DNA of 64,000 nt from Branchiibius cervicis (GTDB taxonomy: Bacteria; Actinomycetota; Actinomycetes; Actinomycetales; Dermatophilaceae): assembly GCF_042661605.1 (NCBI RefSeq), contig NZ_JBHSWJ010000002.1:2914001-2978000 (forward strand). Direction: 5' to 3'. Made by a program: the position numbers and the translations under genes. The notes under the pieces are model-generated. The model was given only the letters and a program-made list of their open reading frames with translations. It had not been told where the DNA came from and did no database searches. Below, piece by piece: positions 8,042 to 15,628 of the stretch (its first letter is position 1; each line of letters starts with the position of its first letter).

Positions 8042-8932
8042 GTGGTGTCCCCAATGAAGTTCTCGACGTGGCTTGTGCTGGATTCGTTGCTCGCTGCCGA
8101 AACCGATGACGTCGCGCTGTCCGACCGGGAGTTCTCCGAGGCCGACCAGGCGGACGCACACCGCGCCCTCACCGAGCGAGGCTGGATCGTCAAAGACAGC
8201 CGTCTTTCGGGAGGGTGGACGTTCGGATTGACCCCGGAGGGACGCAGCGCGGGCGCCCAGAAAGTGAAAGTTGGGTTGAGGCGCCGCCAGGTTCAGCAAG
8301 CGCTGCTTGACGCCGTCACCTCAGGAACCGTCAACGGCGCTCAGCTCACGGAGACTACGAGCACCGCAATCGAAGGGCCCGGCGGGCCGTTCACCGAGGA
8401 GGAGCTGGGCCGCGCCACGAAGACTCTGCACGACGCAGGATTGATCAACGGGTTTCCGCACTCTGGCCCAGGTTTACTCAGACCAGAAGTCACCGACCTG
8501 GGCTTGGCGTGTATCGAATCCGGTTACGCCCCAGCCGACTTCATCGAACTGAGATCGAATGGGAACGCTGTCAGCCCAGGGAACACGTACAACAATCAGT
8601 TCACCGGCAACGTGGCCGCTGTGCAACAGGGCGACCACAACACCGCGAACGTGTCGATCGGCGCCGGTGAGGACCACCTCGCCCAGGTGCTCGCACTGCT
8701 ACAGACAATCCGCGAACACGCCGCCGACCGCGCAGCCGACGACCCCCACGAAACCGAAATCATCGTTGCTCAGGCAGATGTTGTCGAAGCCGACGCGCGC
8801 AGCGGATTGTGGGACCGGGTGAAGCAGACCCTGCCGGTCCTTGCCAGACTCACGGCCTACGGCCTGGGCAAGGAAGTTGGCAAGGAAATCACGGAGGCCA
8901 CCGACGCCGTCCTTGGGTTGATTAACCCGTGA
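8042..8932 (+). CDS. Winged-helix-like protein with RHIM-like amyloid signalling motif
   Basis: The GTG at 8042 has a perfect AGGAGG at 8031-8036. The 296-residue protein begins with a segment resembling a winged helix, including HRALTERGWIVKDS and GGWTFGLTPEGR. It then has a second helical block with FTEEELGRATKTLHDAGLI, and a polar linker. At 181-207 lies an Asn/Gln/Gly-rich stretch with core NVAAVQQGDHNTANV. This fits the RHIM-type core (V-Q-x-G-x-x-N) seen in bacterial amyloid signalling motifs. The C-terminal part (210-296) is helical. In known cases such motifs nucleate signalling amyloids between a sensor and an effector. Function here is inferred. The next gene, 66 bp downstream, encodes a membrane-anchored protein that could be its partner. 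Confidence 0.6.
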   Translation: MVSPMKFSTWLVLDSLLAAETDDVALSDREFSEADQADAHRALTERGWIVKDSRLSGGWTFGLTPEGRSAGAQKVKVGLRRRQVQQALLDAVTSGTVNGAQLTETTSTAIEGPGGPFTEEELGRATKTLHDAGLINGFPHSGPGLLRPEVTDLGLACIESGYAPADFIELRSNGNAVSPGNTYNNQFTGNVAAVQQGDHNTANVSIGAGEDHLAQVLALLQTIREHAADRAADDPHETEIIVAQADVVEADARSGLWDRVKQTLPVLARLTAYGLGKEVGKEITEATDAVLGLINP

Positions 8933-8998
8933 GCCCCCACAAAGCCATCTCGACTCGCGGGGACCGGATCGTTCCTACGTCACCAAGAGAGGTCCTGG

Positions 8999-9643
8999 GT
9001 GGCAGTGAATTGGGGTGATGTCCCGACCTGGGTTGCGTCCGTAGGGACCGTCGCGGCCGTGTGGGCCGCGGTCCGGCAGCTAGGCCCATCGAAGAAGGCA
9101 GTGGAGGCGGCGACCGAACAGGTGCAGATGGCCCGCGACGAGCGTCTCGCGGCCGACAGCAGACAGGCACGCCTCATCACCTCCCAGCTACTCACCGGGG
9201 TCGCGACGCAACCGGGAAGTGCCTTGTTTGAGGTGCACAACGCCAGCGCCGAGCCCGTGCGCGCCTTGAAAATCGTTGGTGCGTGGGCGCCCTCCCACAC
9301 CGTGTGCGCAGCGAAAGGGTTCTACGCGACAGCCTTCGTCCCCGACGGTGACTACGACGGGCTGCCCCTAACTATGTGGGGTGGGCTCCTCCCGGCCGGT
9401 ACAACGGTGCAAGTGGAGGTGGCGTTTTACGCCGATCAACGGCGCACACCGCTGACCCTCGACATGGACGACACCGGCTACGACCCGAGCATCAACATCA
9501 CGTTCGTGGACGCCGTCGGCGTTCGATGGGAACGGTGGGGACTAGTGGACCCTGTCCGCTCCGAAACACCCACGGTCATGCGAACCCCACCCCCTCACCA
9601 ACGCAATACCCGTACCCGCCCGGGATGTGACCACGCCGCCTAG
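8999..9643 (+). CDS. Membrane-anchored protein of unknown function
   Basis: The GTG start at 8999 is preceded by AGAGAGG at about 8986. The 214-residue protein opens with one hydrophobic helix (WVASVGTVAAVWAAV, about 11-25), then a charged, probably coiled-coil stretch (KKAVEAATEQVQMARDERLA). A beta-rich domain follows (about 60-190) with GSALFEVHNASAEPVRALKI and a DDTGYDPSINITFVDAVGVRW segment. The layout of one N-terminal helix, coiled coil and immunoglobulin-like C-domain is common among accessory-region proteins beside defence genes. I do not recognise a named family. Its likely operon partner is the RHIM-like gene upstream. Confidence 0.6.
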   Translation: MAVNWGDVPTWVASVGTVAAVWAAVRQLGPSKKAVEAATEQVQMARDERLAADSRQARLITSQLLTGVATQPGSALFEVHNASAEPVRALKIVGAWAPSHTVCAAKGFYATAFVPDGDYDGLPLTMWGGLLPAGTTVQVEVAFYADQRRTPLTLDMDDTGYDPSINITFVDAVGVRWERWGLVDPVRSETPTVMRTPPPHQRNTRTRPGCDHAA

Positions 9644-9669
9644 CCGGGGGATTGATTCAGGGACACCAC

Positions 9670-10095
9670 TCACGAATCACCTGACAGCGAACCACCCTGC
9701 CCACTCTCCGGTGGCGCTGGCAGAACCACGAGGGAATCATCCCGGCGCTGATGTCCCCGAATGGGCGCGGGGGCACGGACCCCGCGGGTCCACGCCCGAG
9801 CCTTCGTGGTGGAGATTCCAGCGAGACGGGAGACCCGAAGGTCAGAGACCCCGGCCGCGTGCAAATGCGGTGCGAGGCCTTCCCCGGCCAGCTCCGCTCC
9901 GTTGCGCACGATCTTCAGCGCAGCCATCGCGTCCTCGAGGGCTGCGACCCGTTGTCGGTCGGTGGGTGCCTGTTCCCAAGCCTCGACGGCGGCGATCAAT
10001 TCCGCGGTGGCGGCCCCGAGCTGCGACACCATATCGGCCAGGAGTCCCGCTGGAACGATCAACGGTCCACCCGCGTCGGCCTCGTTACCCGTCAC
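9670..10095 (-). CDS. Small protein with HTH-like segment
   Basis: The 141-residue protein has an amphipathic helical N-terminal half (LLADMVSQLGAATAELIAAVEAWE). A helix-turn-helix-like segment follows at about 80-108, LHAAGVSDLRVSRLAGISTT-KARAW. The last 30 residues are low-complexity. It lies opposite to the excisionase/integrase module and shares the AT-rich intergenic region 10096-10250 with it. It may be a regulator of the element, but no family is recognised and the call rests on composition and frame. Confidence 0.45.
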   Translation of the reverse strand: MTGNEADAGGPLIVPAGLLADMVSQLGAATAELIAAVEAWEQAPTDRQRVAALEDAMAALKIVRNGAELAGEGLAPHLHAAGVSDLRVSRLAGISTTKARAWTRGVRAPAPIRGHQRRDDSLVVLPAPPESGQGGSLSGDS

Positions 10096-10109
10096 AGACT
10101 CCCCCTCGT

Positions 10110-10250
10110 GAACTATTACATGGGCGGGCCACGGTTGCCCTCGTTACAAACTGATGTAATATCGCCTTGTTAGCGAAAAAAGACGATACCGGTTCTTTTT
10201 AGTATAGCAGGTGTCACGCCAGCAGGCCGCACCGGAAAGGGAGGGCGACG
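10110..10250. promoter_or_regulatory. AT-rich control region of the excisionase/integrase module
   Basis: The base composition drops sharply here compared with the surrounding GC-rich sequence (10135-10210). It includes short inverted arms aaaaaga (10176 region) and tcttttt (10193 region) about 10 nt apart, and a tagtatagc element near 10200. It lies between the divergent 9670-10095 gene and the excisionase start, so it is the likely promoter/operator and possibly includes arm-type sites. Confidence 0.45.
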
Positions 10251-10448
10251 ATGACGACCGTCATAGGGACCAATGACCGCCTGATGACCTCCGCAGAGGT
10301 CGCTGAACTATTGGCGGTCAGCTCGGCCACCCTTTGCCGCTGGCGGCAGAAAGGCAGAGGCCCACGATGGGTCGCCCTCACCGACAGTTCGCCGCGATAT
10401 CGCCGCGCGGACGTCGATGCGTGGGTCGGAAACCGGACACGGAGATGA
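10251..10448 (+). CDS. Excisionase-like MerR/AlpA-type HTH protein
   Basis: The 65-residue protein has LMTSAEVAELLAVSSATLCR followed by WRQKGRGPRWV and YRRADVDAWV. This is the classic HTH_17 (excisionase/AlpA) pattern: a winged helix that binds DNA near an attachment site and directs excision, or regulates the integrase. It is preceded by GGGAGGGCGACG near the ATG at 10251. Its stop overlaps the start of the next small gene (ATGA), which in turn overlaps the integrase, so the three form one module. Confidence 0.85.
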   Translation: MTTVIGTNDRLMTSAEVAELLAVSSATLCRWRQKGRGPRWVALTDSSPRYRRADVDAWVGNRTRR

Positions 10449-10576
10449 CTATGTCCATCTCCATCTCCGTGTCCGGGTCCGGGGTACGCCTGTGGCTCCC
10501 TGACGGGACAACGACCACGCTCACTTGGTCGGAAGCTCGCGAGGTTCAAGCCCTGCTAGCCGACGCATTGTCGTGA
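10445..10576 (+). CDS. Small hypothetical protein between excisionase and integrase
   Basis: The 43-residue frame begins MTMSISISVSGSGVRLWLPD and ends in a short helix (WSEAREVQALLADALS). It overlaps the excisionase by 4 bp (ATGA) and the integrase GTG start by 4 bp (GTGA). This tight coupling is the main support that it is translated. No family is recognised. Confidence 0.55.
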   Translation: MTMSISISVSGSGVRLWLPDGTTTTLTWSEAREVQALLADALS

Positions 10577-11663
10577 CTGTCCGTAAAGAACCGTCCGGTC
10601 GGTGGCGGGCGGTGATCAAATCGGGCCGCGAGTACGTCACGGGCAGGACCTTCGATACGCGCCGGGAAGCGATCGAGTGGGAGCGCCGCCAATCCGCAGC
10701 TATCAGAGGTGGCCTCGACGTTCGTGGGGGAGGCAGACCGTGCGCGCGTTGCTCCCCGAATGGGTTGAGCATCGCAGGGCGACTGTCGCGACGAAGACTG
10801 CCACCGCAGACGCGGCCTTGTCTCGGCTCACTCCCCCGTCGCTGTCTGCGTTGTCTGTTGGCGCAGTCACACAACGCGAGGTGCAGCGCGCATTAGTGAC
10901 TCTGTCCCAGGGCGGTCTGGCCGAGTCCTCCGTGTCGCGGTACCGGGCGTCGCTGTCGGCGTTTTTCGCATGGTGTGTCCGGGAGCGCCTGATCACGACT
11001 AACCCGGTCCTTGAGGCCAAAGTGCCGCGGTCTTCTGCGACCCCAACGGGGATGCGCCCGTTCAGCGAGGTCGAGTTGGAGTCGCTAGCCACCGCAATTC
11101 GTGTCTATGACGACCGCCTCGCCGACATCACACTTATCGCCGGATGGACGGGACTGCGCTGGTCCGAGCTTCGCGCGTTGCGGGTGCGCGACTTGATCAG
11201 GGTCCCCATGCGCATGCTGATCGTGGAGCGCGCGGCCCCAGAAGGCGTCGAAGTAAAGACCACGAAATCGCGTCGCGTGCGCCGGGTCCCCATAGCGAAC
11301 AGGGTCACCCCACTCCTCGACGCAATGACCGAAGGGAAACGTCTAGACGACCTCCTGGTCACCACAAGCGGTGGCTCGCAGCTGCACGCCTCAGCGTTCA
11401 AGCGGACATCTCACTGGGCGAAGGTTGCGAACGGGCGCCGAATCCATGACCTGCGCCACACCGCCGCCTGCCTCTGGCTTGCCCGCGGTGTCGATGTGGT
11501 GACGGTGCAAACCTGGATGGGGCACGCATCAATCGCCACCACCAACATCTACTTGCATCACCTGGGCACGGGCGCTGACCGAGCCGCGCTCGACCTCCTG
11601 AACACCCCGGGGCACACCGGGGGCACACAACCCGAAACAACACGAAAGGAGGATGGTGCGTAG
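10573..11663 (+). CDS. Tyrosine integrase of the tRNA-Ala island, frameshifted as assembled
   Basis: This enzyme carries out site-specific recombination between the element and its tRNA attachment site. The N-terminal arm-binding part (TVRKEPSGRWRAVIKSGREY and following) is read from GTG 10573. At 10726-10730, a run of five G, the frame is lost. Adding one G joins it to the catalytic frame, GGRQTVRALLPEWVEHR. The catalytic domain is complete: the first Arg in TGLRWSELRAL, Lys in the TKSRRVRRVP strand, HDLRHTA, the GHAS histidine and the tyrosine in TNIYLHH. It ends 36 bp from the tRNA-Ala 3' end. The break could be an assembly error, a real pseudogene, or a -1 slip on the G run. The first is favoured because other genes here break the same way. 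Confidence 0.82.
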
Positions 11664-11670
11664 AGCGCCA

Positions 11671-11696
11671 AAAATCCCCGGTATTCCGGGGATTTT
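11671..11696. terminator. Bidirectional intrinsic terminator between integrase and tRNA-Ala
   Basis: An 11-bp perfect stem (aaaatccccgg paired with ccggggatttt) with loop tatt. A-rich and T-rich flanks give U-tracts on both strands. It lies 8 bp after the integrase stop and 4 bp from the tRNA 3' end. Confidence 0.85.
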
Positions 11697-11699
11697 GAT

Positions 11700-11775
11700 T
11701 GGTGGAGCTGAGGGGATTCGAACCCCTGGCCTTCTCATTGCGAACGAGACGCGCTACCAACTGCGCCACAGCCCC
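11700..11775 (-). tRNA. tRNA-Ala (anticodon CGC)
   Basis: The reverse complement folds as a complete 76-nt tRNA. The acceptor ggggctg pairs with cagctcc, and the 3' CCA is encoded. The T-arm is ggttcgaatcc and the anticodon loop ttcgcaa, giving anticodon CGC for alanine GCG codons. The integrase gene faces its 3' end, so this is the attachment site of the island to the left. Confidence 0.95.
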
Positions 11776-11834
11776 TTGAAGCGGAAGCAACCATAACACC
11801 GCCGCCGCCGCGGCTCCGAATCGGCGCAGGGACC

Positions 11835-12785
11835 TCAGCCGGCGCGGTAGACCGGACGCACGTCGTCGTCCTCCAGGTCCAGAGCCAGCCCGTCGAACGG
11901 CAGGTCCTCGACCGGCACCTGGGCGTAGGAGGGGGTGACCGCGGCGGGCGCCGGCGCGGGACGCGGCGCCGCTTCCTTCATCGTGTACGTCGGTCGCGGG
12001 ACCTGGACCGGCTCCCACGAGTTATCGAACGGCTGAGGCACTTCGGCCACGGACGCCGTCACAGCGGGAGCGACGTCGTACACCTCGTGCACCGGTGCGT
12101 ACACCGGCTCCACCGTGTTGACGGCCGCAGGCGCGACCGGCGCCTGCAGCGGCTGGCGGCGCGCACCCACCTGCGCCGAGGCCCGCACGGCCGGGCGCGG
12201 CGTCACAGGCCGGCGTACACCCGATGCGCCCTGCTGCTTCAGCGCCGCCGAACGCAACCACGCGACCACACCGGCGGTCACCAGCAGCATCACGACCGGG
12301 GACCACCACGGCACGAAACCGAACGGCGACAGCACCGTCGTGATCACCAGCAGCACGAGCGAGGCGAGCAGGCAGATCCCGCGCACCTTGCGACGGTCCA
12401 ACCGGCCCAGTGCCTTCATCACCCGGTTGCCGACCCGGACCGGCGCCTGCATGATCGTCGATTTCTCCTGCACGGCAACCTCTTCCGTCGTTGTGACCGC
12501 GGCGACAGGGGCCGCCGGGAGGGATCCCGCACGCAACGAGATGCGTTCGGGTTTGACGCTCACCGCGGGTAGCGCGGGCCGCGCCTGCGCACCGTCGAGT
12601 TGCATGGCGACCGCGCCGCTGTCGGCAATCACACCGCGTCGGTCCAGCACGCGCATCGCCTCCGAGAAGCGATCCACCGACCGCGCGGTCGCGAGCGCCT
12701 CGCGGCGACGGATCCAGTGCTGCAACAGATAGGCAGCCCAGATCAGGATGATGACGACGAAGATCAAACTGCTGGGCGCGGGCAC
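11835..12785 (-). CDS. glpR: GlpR/SepX-like divisome membrane protein
   Basis: The 316-residue protein has one N-terminal membrane helix (SSLIFVVIILIWAAYLLQHW, about 5-24). The conserved juxtamembrane motif is RRREALATARSVDRFSEAMRVL, and two more hydrophobic segments lie around 138-180 (CLLASLVLLVITTVL; WSPVVMLLVTAGVVAWL). A long proline/alanine-rich tail follows. This matches the actinobacterial SepX/GlpR family, a receptor for the gephyrin-like protein Glp at the divisome (known in Corynebacterium; SepX in Streptomyces). The linkage to glp and galU 2-4 kb upstream supports the call. Start ATG 12785. The symbol follows the Corynebacterium literature. Confidence 0.8.
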   Translation of the reverse strand: MPAPSSLIFVVIILIWAAYLLQHWIRRREALATARSVDRFSEAMRVLDRRGVIADSGAVAMQLDGAQARPALPAVSVKPERISLRAGSLPAAPVAAVTTTEEVAVQEKSTIMQAPVRVGNRVMKALGRLDRRKVRGICLLASLVLLVITTVLSPFGFVPWWSPVVMLLVTAGVVAWLRSAALKQQGASGVRRPVTPRPAVRASAQVGARRQPLQAPVAPAAVNTVEPVYAPVHEVYDVAPAVTASVAEVPQPFDNSWEPVQVPRPTYTMKEAAPRPAPAPAAVTPSYAQVPVEDLPFDGLALDLEDDDVRPVYRAG

Positions 12786-12863
12786 GCTCCGACGTTATGG
12801 TCTGCCGGCGTGGAAACCGCGGATTTGCCTGGTGTGTCGGGGATTCTGTGCCTGCAATGTGTG

Positions 12864-13472
12864 TTAACCGACCGTTGCTCGCAGCCGCTCGAGCACCGGC
12901 ACGCCGCCGGTCTCCTCCACGGTGATCGCGAAGCTGCGATGGTCGTGCCATTCCCCGTTGATGTGCAGGTAGCGTTCGCGGGTCCCCTCGTCGCGCAACC
13001 CGAGTTTGGCTGCCACCCGGAGGGATCGGGCGTTGTCGGGCCGGATGTTGACCTCGACCCGATGCAGTCCGCAGGCGCTGAACGCGTGATCGATCAACAT
13101 GGCCAGAGCGCACGGGGTGATCCCGCGCCCGACGAACCGCTGGCTGATCCAATAGCCGGCCGCCCCCGAGAGCAGCGCTCCGCGGGTGATCCCGAACAGG
13201 TGCATCTGCCCGGCCAGTTGCCCGTCCACCTCGACCGCGAACGGCAGCATCCGGCCGTGCCGCGCCTCGACGTTCTGCTCCCGCACGAGCTCGGCGAAGC
13301 TGACGATCCGCGGCCCGCGCGGTGAGGTCGAATCCCACGGCCGCGTCCACGCCGCGTTGGCTTCGCGCAAGGCCATGAACTCCCGCTTGTCGGCCCAGAC
13401 CCGCAACGGCCGCAAGACGACCTGCGTGCCGTTCCAGTCCTGGGCCAGCCGCACCGGCCAGGCCCTACCCAT
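12864..13472 (-). CDS. RimJ-like GNAT N-acetyltransferase
   Basis: The 203-residue protein has the GNAT fold in the RimJ/RimL style: an N-terminal VVLRPLRVWADKREFMALRE, then PFAVEVDGQLAGQMHLFGITRG. The acetyl-CoA-binding and subsequent region includes GYWISQRFVGRGITPCALAM, HRVEVNIRPDNARSLRVAAK and LGLRDEGTRERYLHINGEWHDH. Such enzymes acetylate protein N-termini, often ribosomal proteins, using acetyl-CoA. ATG 13472 lies just before the mog stop (13465-13467), so the two genes overlap by 8 bp. As assembled, the frame appears fused to the N-terminus of mog because of the upstream frameshift. Confidence 0.85.
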   Translation of the reverse strand: MGRAWPVRLAQDWNGTQVVLRPLRVWADKREFMALREANAAWTRPWDSTSPRGPRIVSFAELVREQNVEARHGRMLPFAVEVDGQLAGQMHLFGITRGALLSGAAGYWISQRFVGRGITPCALAMLIDHAFSACGLHRVEVNIRPDNARSLRVAAKLGLRDEGTRERYLHINGEWHDHRSFAITVEETGGVPVLERLRATVG

Positions 13473-13940
13473 GGTCACCGCCGCCGATCTGCTGGACGGC
13501 GTGCGCCAGCACCGACTCCAGCACGGCGATGGCATCCCGCACTCCCCGGACGAACCCGGCAGGTTGACCACGAGCGTGCGGCCGGCCAGTCCGGCAAGCC
13601 CCCGGGACAGCATCGCCGTGGGAACCCCCGCAGCGACCCCCGCGGCCCGCAGCGCCTCAGCGATGCCCGGCACCTCTCGCGTGAGCAGCGGCTGGGTCTG
13701 CTCCGGAGTCTGATCCGTGGGCGTCAATCCCGTACCGCCCGTGGTGAGTACGACGTCCGCGCCGCCCGCGATCGCCGCTCGCAGCGCCTCACCCACCGGA
13801 TCCCCATCGGGTACGACGACCGGCGCCGCGCACTGGAAACCCCAGCCCCGCAAAGCGTCCACCAAGAGCGGACCGGAGCGATCGGCGTACGTGCCGGCGG
13901 CGGCGCGGTTGGAGCAGGTGATCACCACGGCCTCAGGCAT
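13465..13940 (-). CDS. mog: MogA/MoaB-type molybdopterin adenylyltransferase, frameshifted
   Basis: The enzyme adenylates molybdopterin (or has a moonlighting role) in molybdenum cofactor synthesis. The N-terminal part is typical: VVITCSNRAAAGTYADRSGP, then VVLTTGGTGLTPTDQTPE, EVPGIAEALRAAG and LVVNLPGSSG. After this the frame breaks at the four-C run 13544-13547 (GGGG on the coding strand). With one extra G it continues GVRDAIAVLESVLAHAVQQI and stops at 13465-13467, giving about 158 residues, the normal length. ATG 13940 overlaps the moaC end by 8 bp. Taken literally, the assembled sequence would give a mog-RimJ fusion of 367 residues, which I consider an artefact. Confidence 0.82.
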
Positions 13941-14421
13941 CTTCGGCCCAATCCCCCGACCGGCCACCGGATTTGGCGACCACGCGCACGTCGGTGATCC
14001 GGGCGTGCTTGTCGACCGCCTTGACCATGTCGATCAGCGCCAGCGCGGCGACGCTCACACAGGTCAGCGCTTCCATCTCGATTCCGGTGCGGTCCGCGGT
14101 GCGCACCGTGGCGTCGATCTGCACCCCGTCGTCGTGGACCACGAGATCCACCGACACCGCGTGTACGGCGATCGGATGGGCCAGCGGGATCAGTGCCGGT
14201 GTCTGCTTGGCGGCTTGGATCCCTGCGATCCGGGCCACCGCGAGGGCATCTCCCTTGGGCACGGTCCCGTCACGCAGGGCGGCGACCGCGGCGGACGACA
14301 GCAGGACGACGCCGCGGGCCGAGGCGCTGCGGGCGGTCACCGGCTTGGCGGACACGTCGACCATCGCGGCCGTGCCGTCGGCCCGGACGTGGGTCAGCCG
14401 GGGAGCCTCGTTGCTGGTCAC
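13933..14421 (-). CDS. moaC: MoaC, cyclic pyranopterin monophosphate synthase
   Basis: The 162-residue protein has the full MoaC pattern: LTHVRADGTAAMVDVSAKP, ARGVVLLSSAA, GDALAVARIAGIQAAKQTPAL-IPLAHP (catalytic region), TVRTADRTGIEMEALTCVSV and IDMVKAVDKHARITDVRVV. It converts the MoaA product into cPMP in molybdopterin synthesis. It sits 25 bp downstream of glp and overlaps mog by 8 bp, so it is within the galU-glp-moaC-mog-rimJ run on the minus strand. Confidence 0.95.
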   Translation of the reverse strand: MTSNEAPRLTHVRADGTAAMVDVSAKPVTARSASARGVVLLSSAAVAALRDGTVPKGDALAVARIAGIQAAKQTPALIPLAHPIAVHAVSVDLVVHDDGVQIDATVRTADRTGIEMEALTCVSVAALALIDMVKAVDKHARITDVRVVAKSGGRSGDWAEDA

Positions 14422-14446
14422 GTGCCTATTGTGCCGCCCGTCACCT

Positions 14447-15625
14447 TCAGCGGCCGGGGAACCGAATGACGCGGACCCAGTCGCCGACCGCGATGTCCGG
14501 TGATCCGGCAGGCACGATGGCCAGTCCGTCGGCTCCCGCGAGACCGCCGATCAGGTGAGAACCGTGACCCCCGGCGGGTTCGACGCGCCCGTCGTCGGTG
14601 AAACGGATCCGGGCGAACTGGGAGCGATGATCGACCCGCCGCCACGGCGCCGCGGCCTGCGCGTGCACGGTGCGGATCGGTGCGTCGTCGCCGCTCATCG
14701 CCCGCAGCGCCGGCGCCACCAGCACCAGGAAGGACACGACCACACTGACCGGGTTGCCCGGCAACGCGAAGACCGGTGTGCCGTCGAGGATTCCGAAGCC
14801 CTGCGGTTTGCCCGGCTGCATCGCCACCGAGTAGAAGTCCAGTTCGCCGGAGTCCTGGAAGGCCAGTTTCAGCGGTTCGTAGGCGCCGGCGCTCACACCC
14901 CCGGAGGTGATGACCGCATCGGCGCGCTCGGCGACGGCGCTGAGCACCCGGCGTACCTCCTCGGCGGTGTCCCCGACGCGTCCCACGAAGGTCACCTCGT
15001 GCCCGGCTGCCGTTGCCAGCGCCGCCATCGTGGGTCCGTTGGAGTCCACCAACTGCCCCGGCAGCAGGTCGGATCCGGAATCGCGCAACTCATCGCCGGT
15101 CGAGATCACGGCCACCCGGGCGGGCCGGCGGACCGAGAGCGCGGACGCGCCGCAGGACAACAACGCAGGCAGCTGGGTGGGCGCGATCCGGGTCCCGGCG
15201 GCGAGCACGAGGTCACCGGGCTTCACGTCGGAACCGGCCGAGCGCACCGCGGTGCCCACCGGGACGGCCGCCGGGAACTGCACCGAAGAGCCTGATACGA
15301 CGACGTTTTCGACCTGGACCACGGCATCGGCCCCCGCGGGCAGCGGCGCCCCGGTCATGATCCGGGCGCACTGGCCGGCCTCCAGGCGCAGGGTGCGGGT
15401 GTCACCGGCCGGGATGTCCAGCGACACCGGCAGCGTCGCCGGCAGATCGGCGGCCCGCACGGCGTACCCGTCCATCGCCGAGTTGTCGAAGCCGGGTAGC
15501 AGGACGCTCGAGACCGCGTCGGCGGCCAGCGTCGAACCCACCGACAGCGCGGGCGGCACCTGCACTGCCGGTAGCAGCGGCACGCGCTCGCACAGCAGTG
15601 TGCGGTACTCCTCCGGGGTCAGCAC
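14447..15625 (-). CDS. glp: Glp, gephyrin-like (MoeA-type) molybdotransferase
   Basis: The 392-residue protein has all MoeA/gephyrin-E signatures: LPGFDNSAMDGYAVRAAD (about 43-60), RIMTGAPLPAGADAVVQVE, SAGSDVKPGDLVL, VAVISTGDEL (about 172), QLVDSNGPTMAAL, ITSGGVSAGAYEP (about 240) and GTPVFALPGNPVSVVVSF (about 281-298). MoeA inserts molybdate into adenylated molybdopterin. In actinobacteria the galU-linked homologue is Glp, which also binds FtsZ and the membrane receptor GlpR. The position directly downstream of galU (3-bp gap), with a GlpR-like gene nearby, supports the Glp assignment over plain MoeA. Confidence 0.85.
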   Translation of the reverse strand: MLTPEEYRTLLCERVPLLPAVQVPPALSVGSTLAADAVSSVLLPGFDNSAMDGYAVRAADLPATLPVSLDIPAGDTRTLRLEAGQCARIMTGAPLPAGADAVVQVENVVVSGSSVQFPAAVPVGTAVRSAGSDVKPGDLVLAAGTRIAPTQLPALLSCGASALSVRRPARVAVISTGDELRDSGSDLLPGQLVDSNGPTMAALATAAGHEVTFVGRVGDTAEEVRRVLSAVAERADAVITSGGVSAGAYEPLKLAFQDSGELDFYSVAMQPGKPQGFGILDGTPVFALPGNPVSVVVSFLVLVAPALRAMSGDDAPIRTVHAQAAAPWRRVDHRSQFARIRFTDDGRVEPAGGHGSHLIGGLAGADGLAIVPAGSPDIAVGDWVRVIRFPGR

Positions 15626-15628
15626 CCC

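Noticed and set aside
11700..11775. A second copy of the tRNA-Ala 3' end as the other attachment site
   Set aside because: I found no copy inside the window; the left end of the island is probably beyond position 1.
12022..13350. Long minus-strand open frame of 442 codons across the glpR and rimJ genes
   Set aside because: It overlaps two clear genes in another frame and its composition is typical of a high-GC shadow frame (Arg/Gly/Ala-rich, no domain).
13465..13967. A natural mog-RimJ fusion protein
   Set aside because: The junction sequence reads as a frame-shifted mog C-terminus, a normal mog end exists in the other frame, and the break is at a G run like the others.
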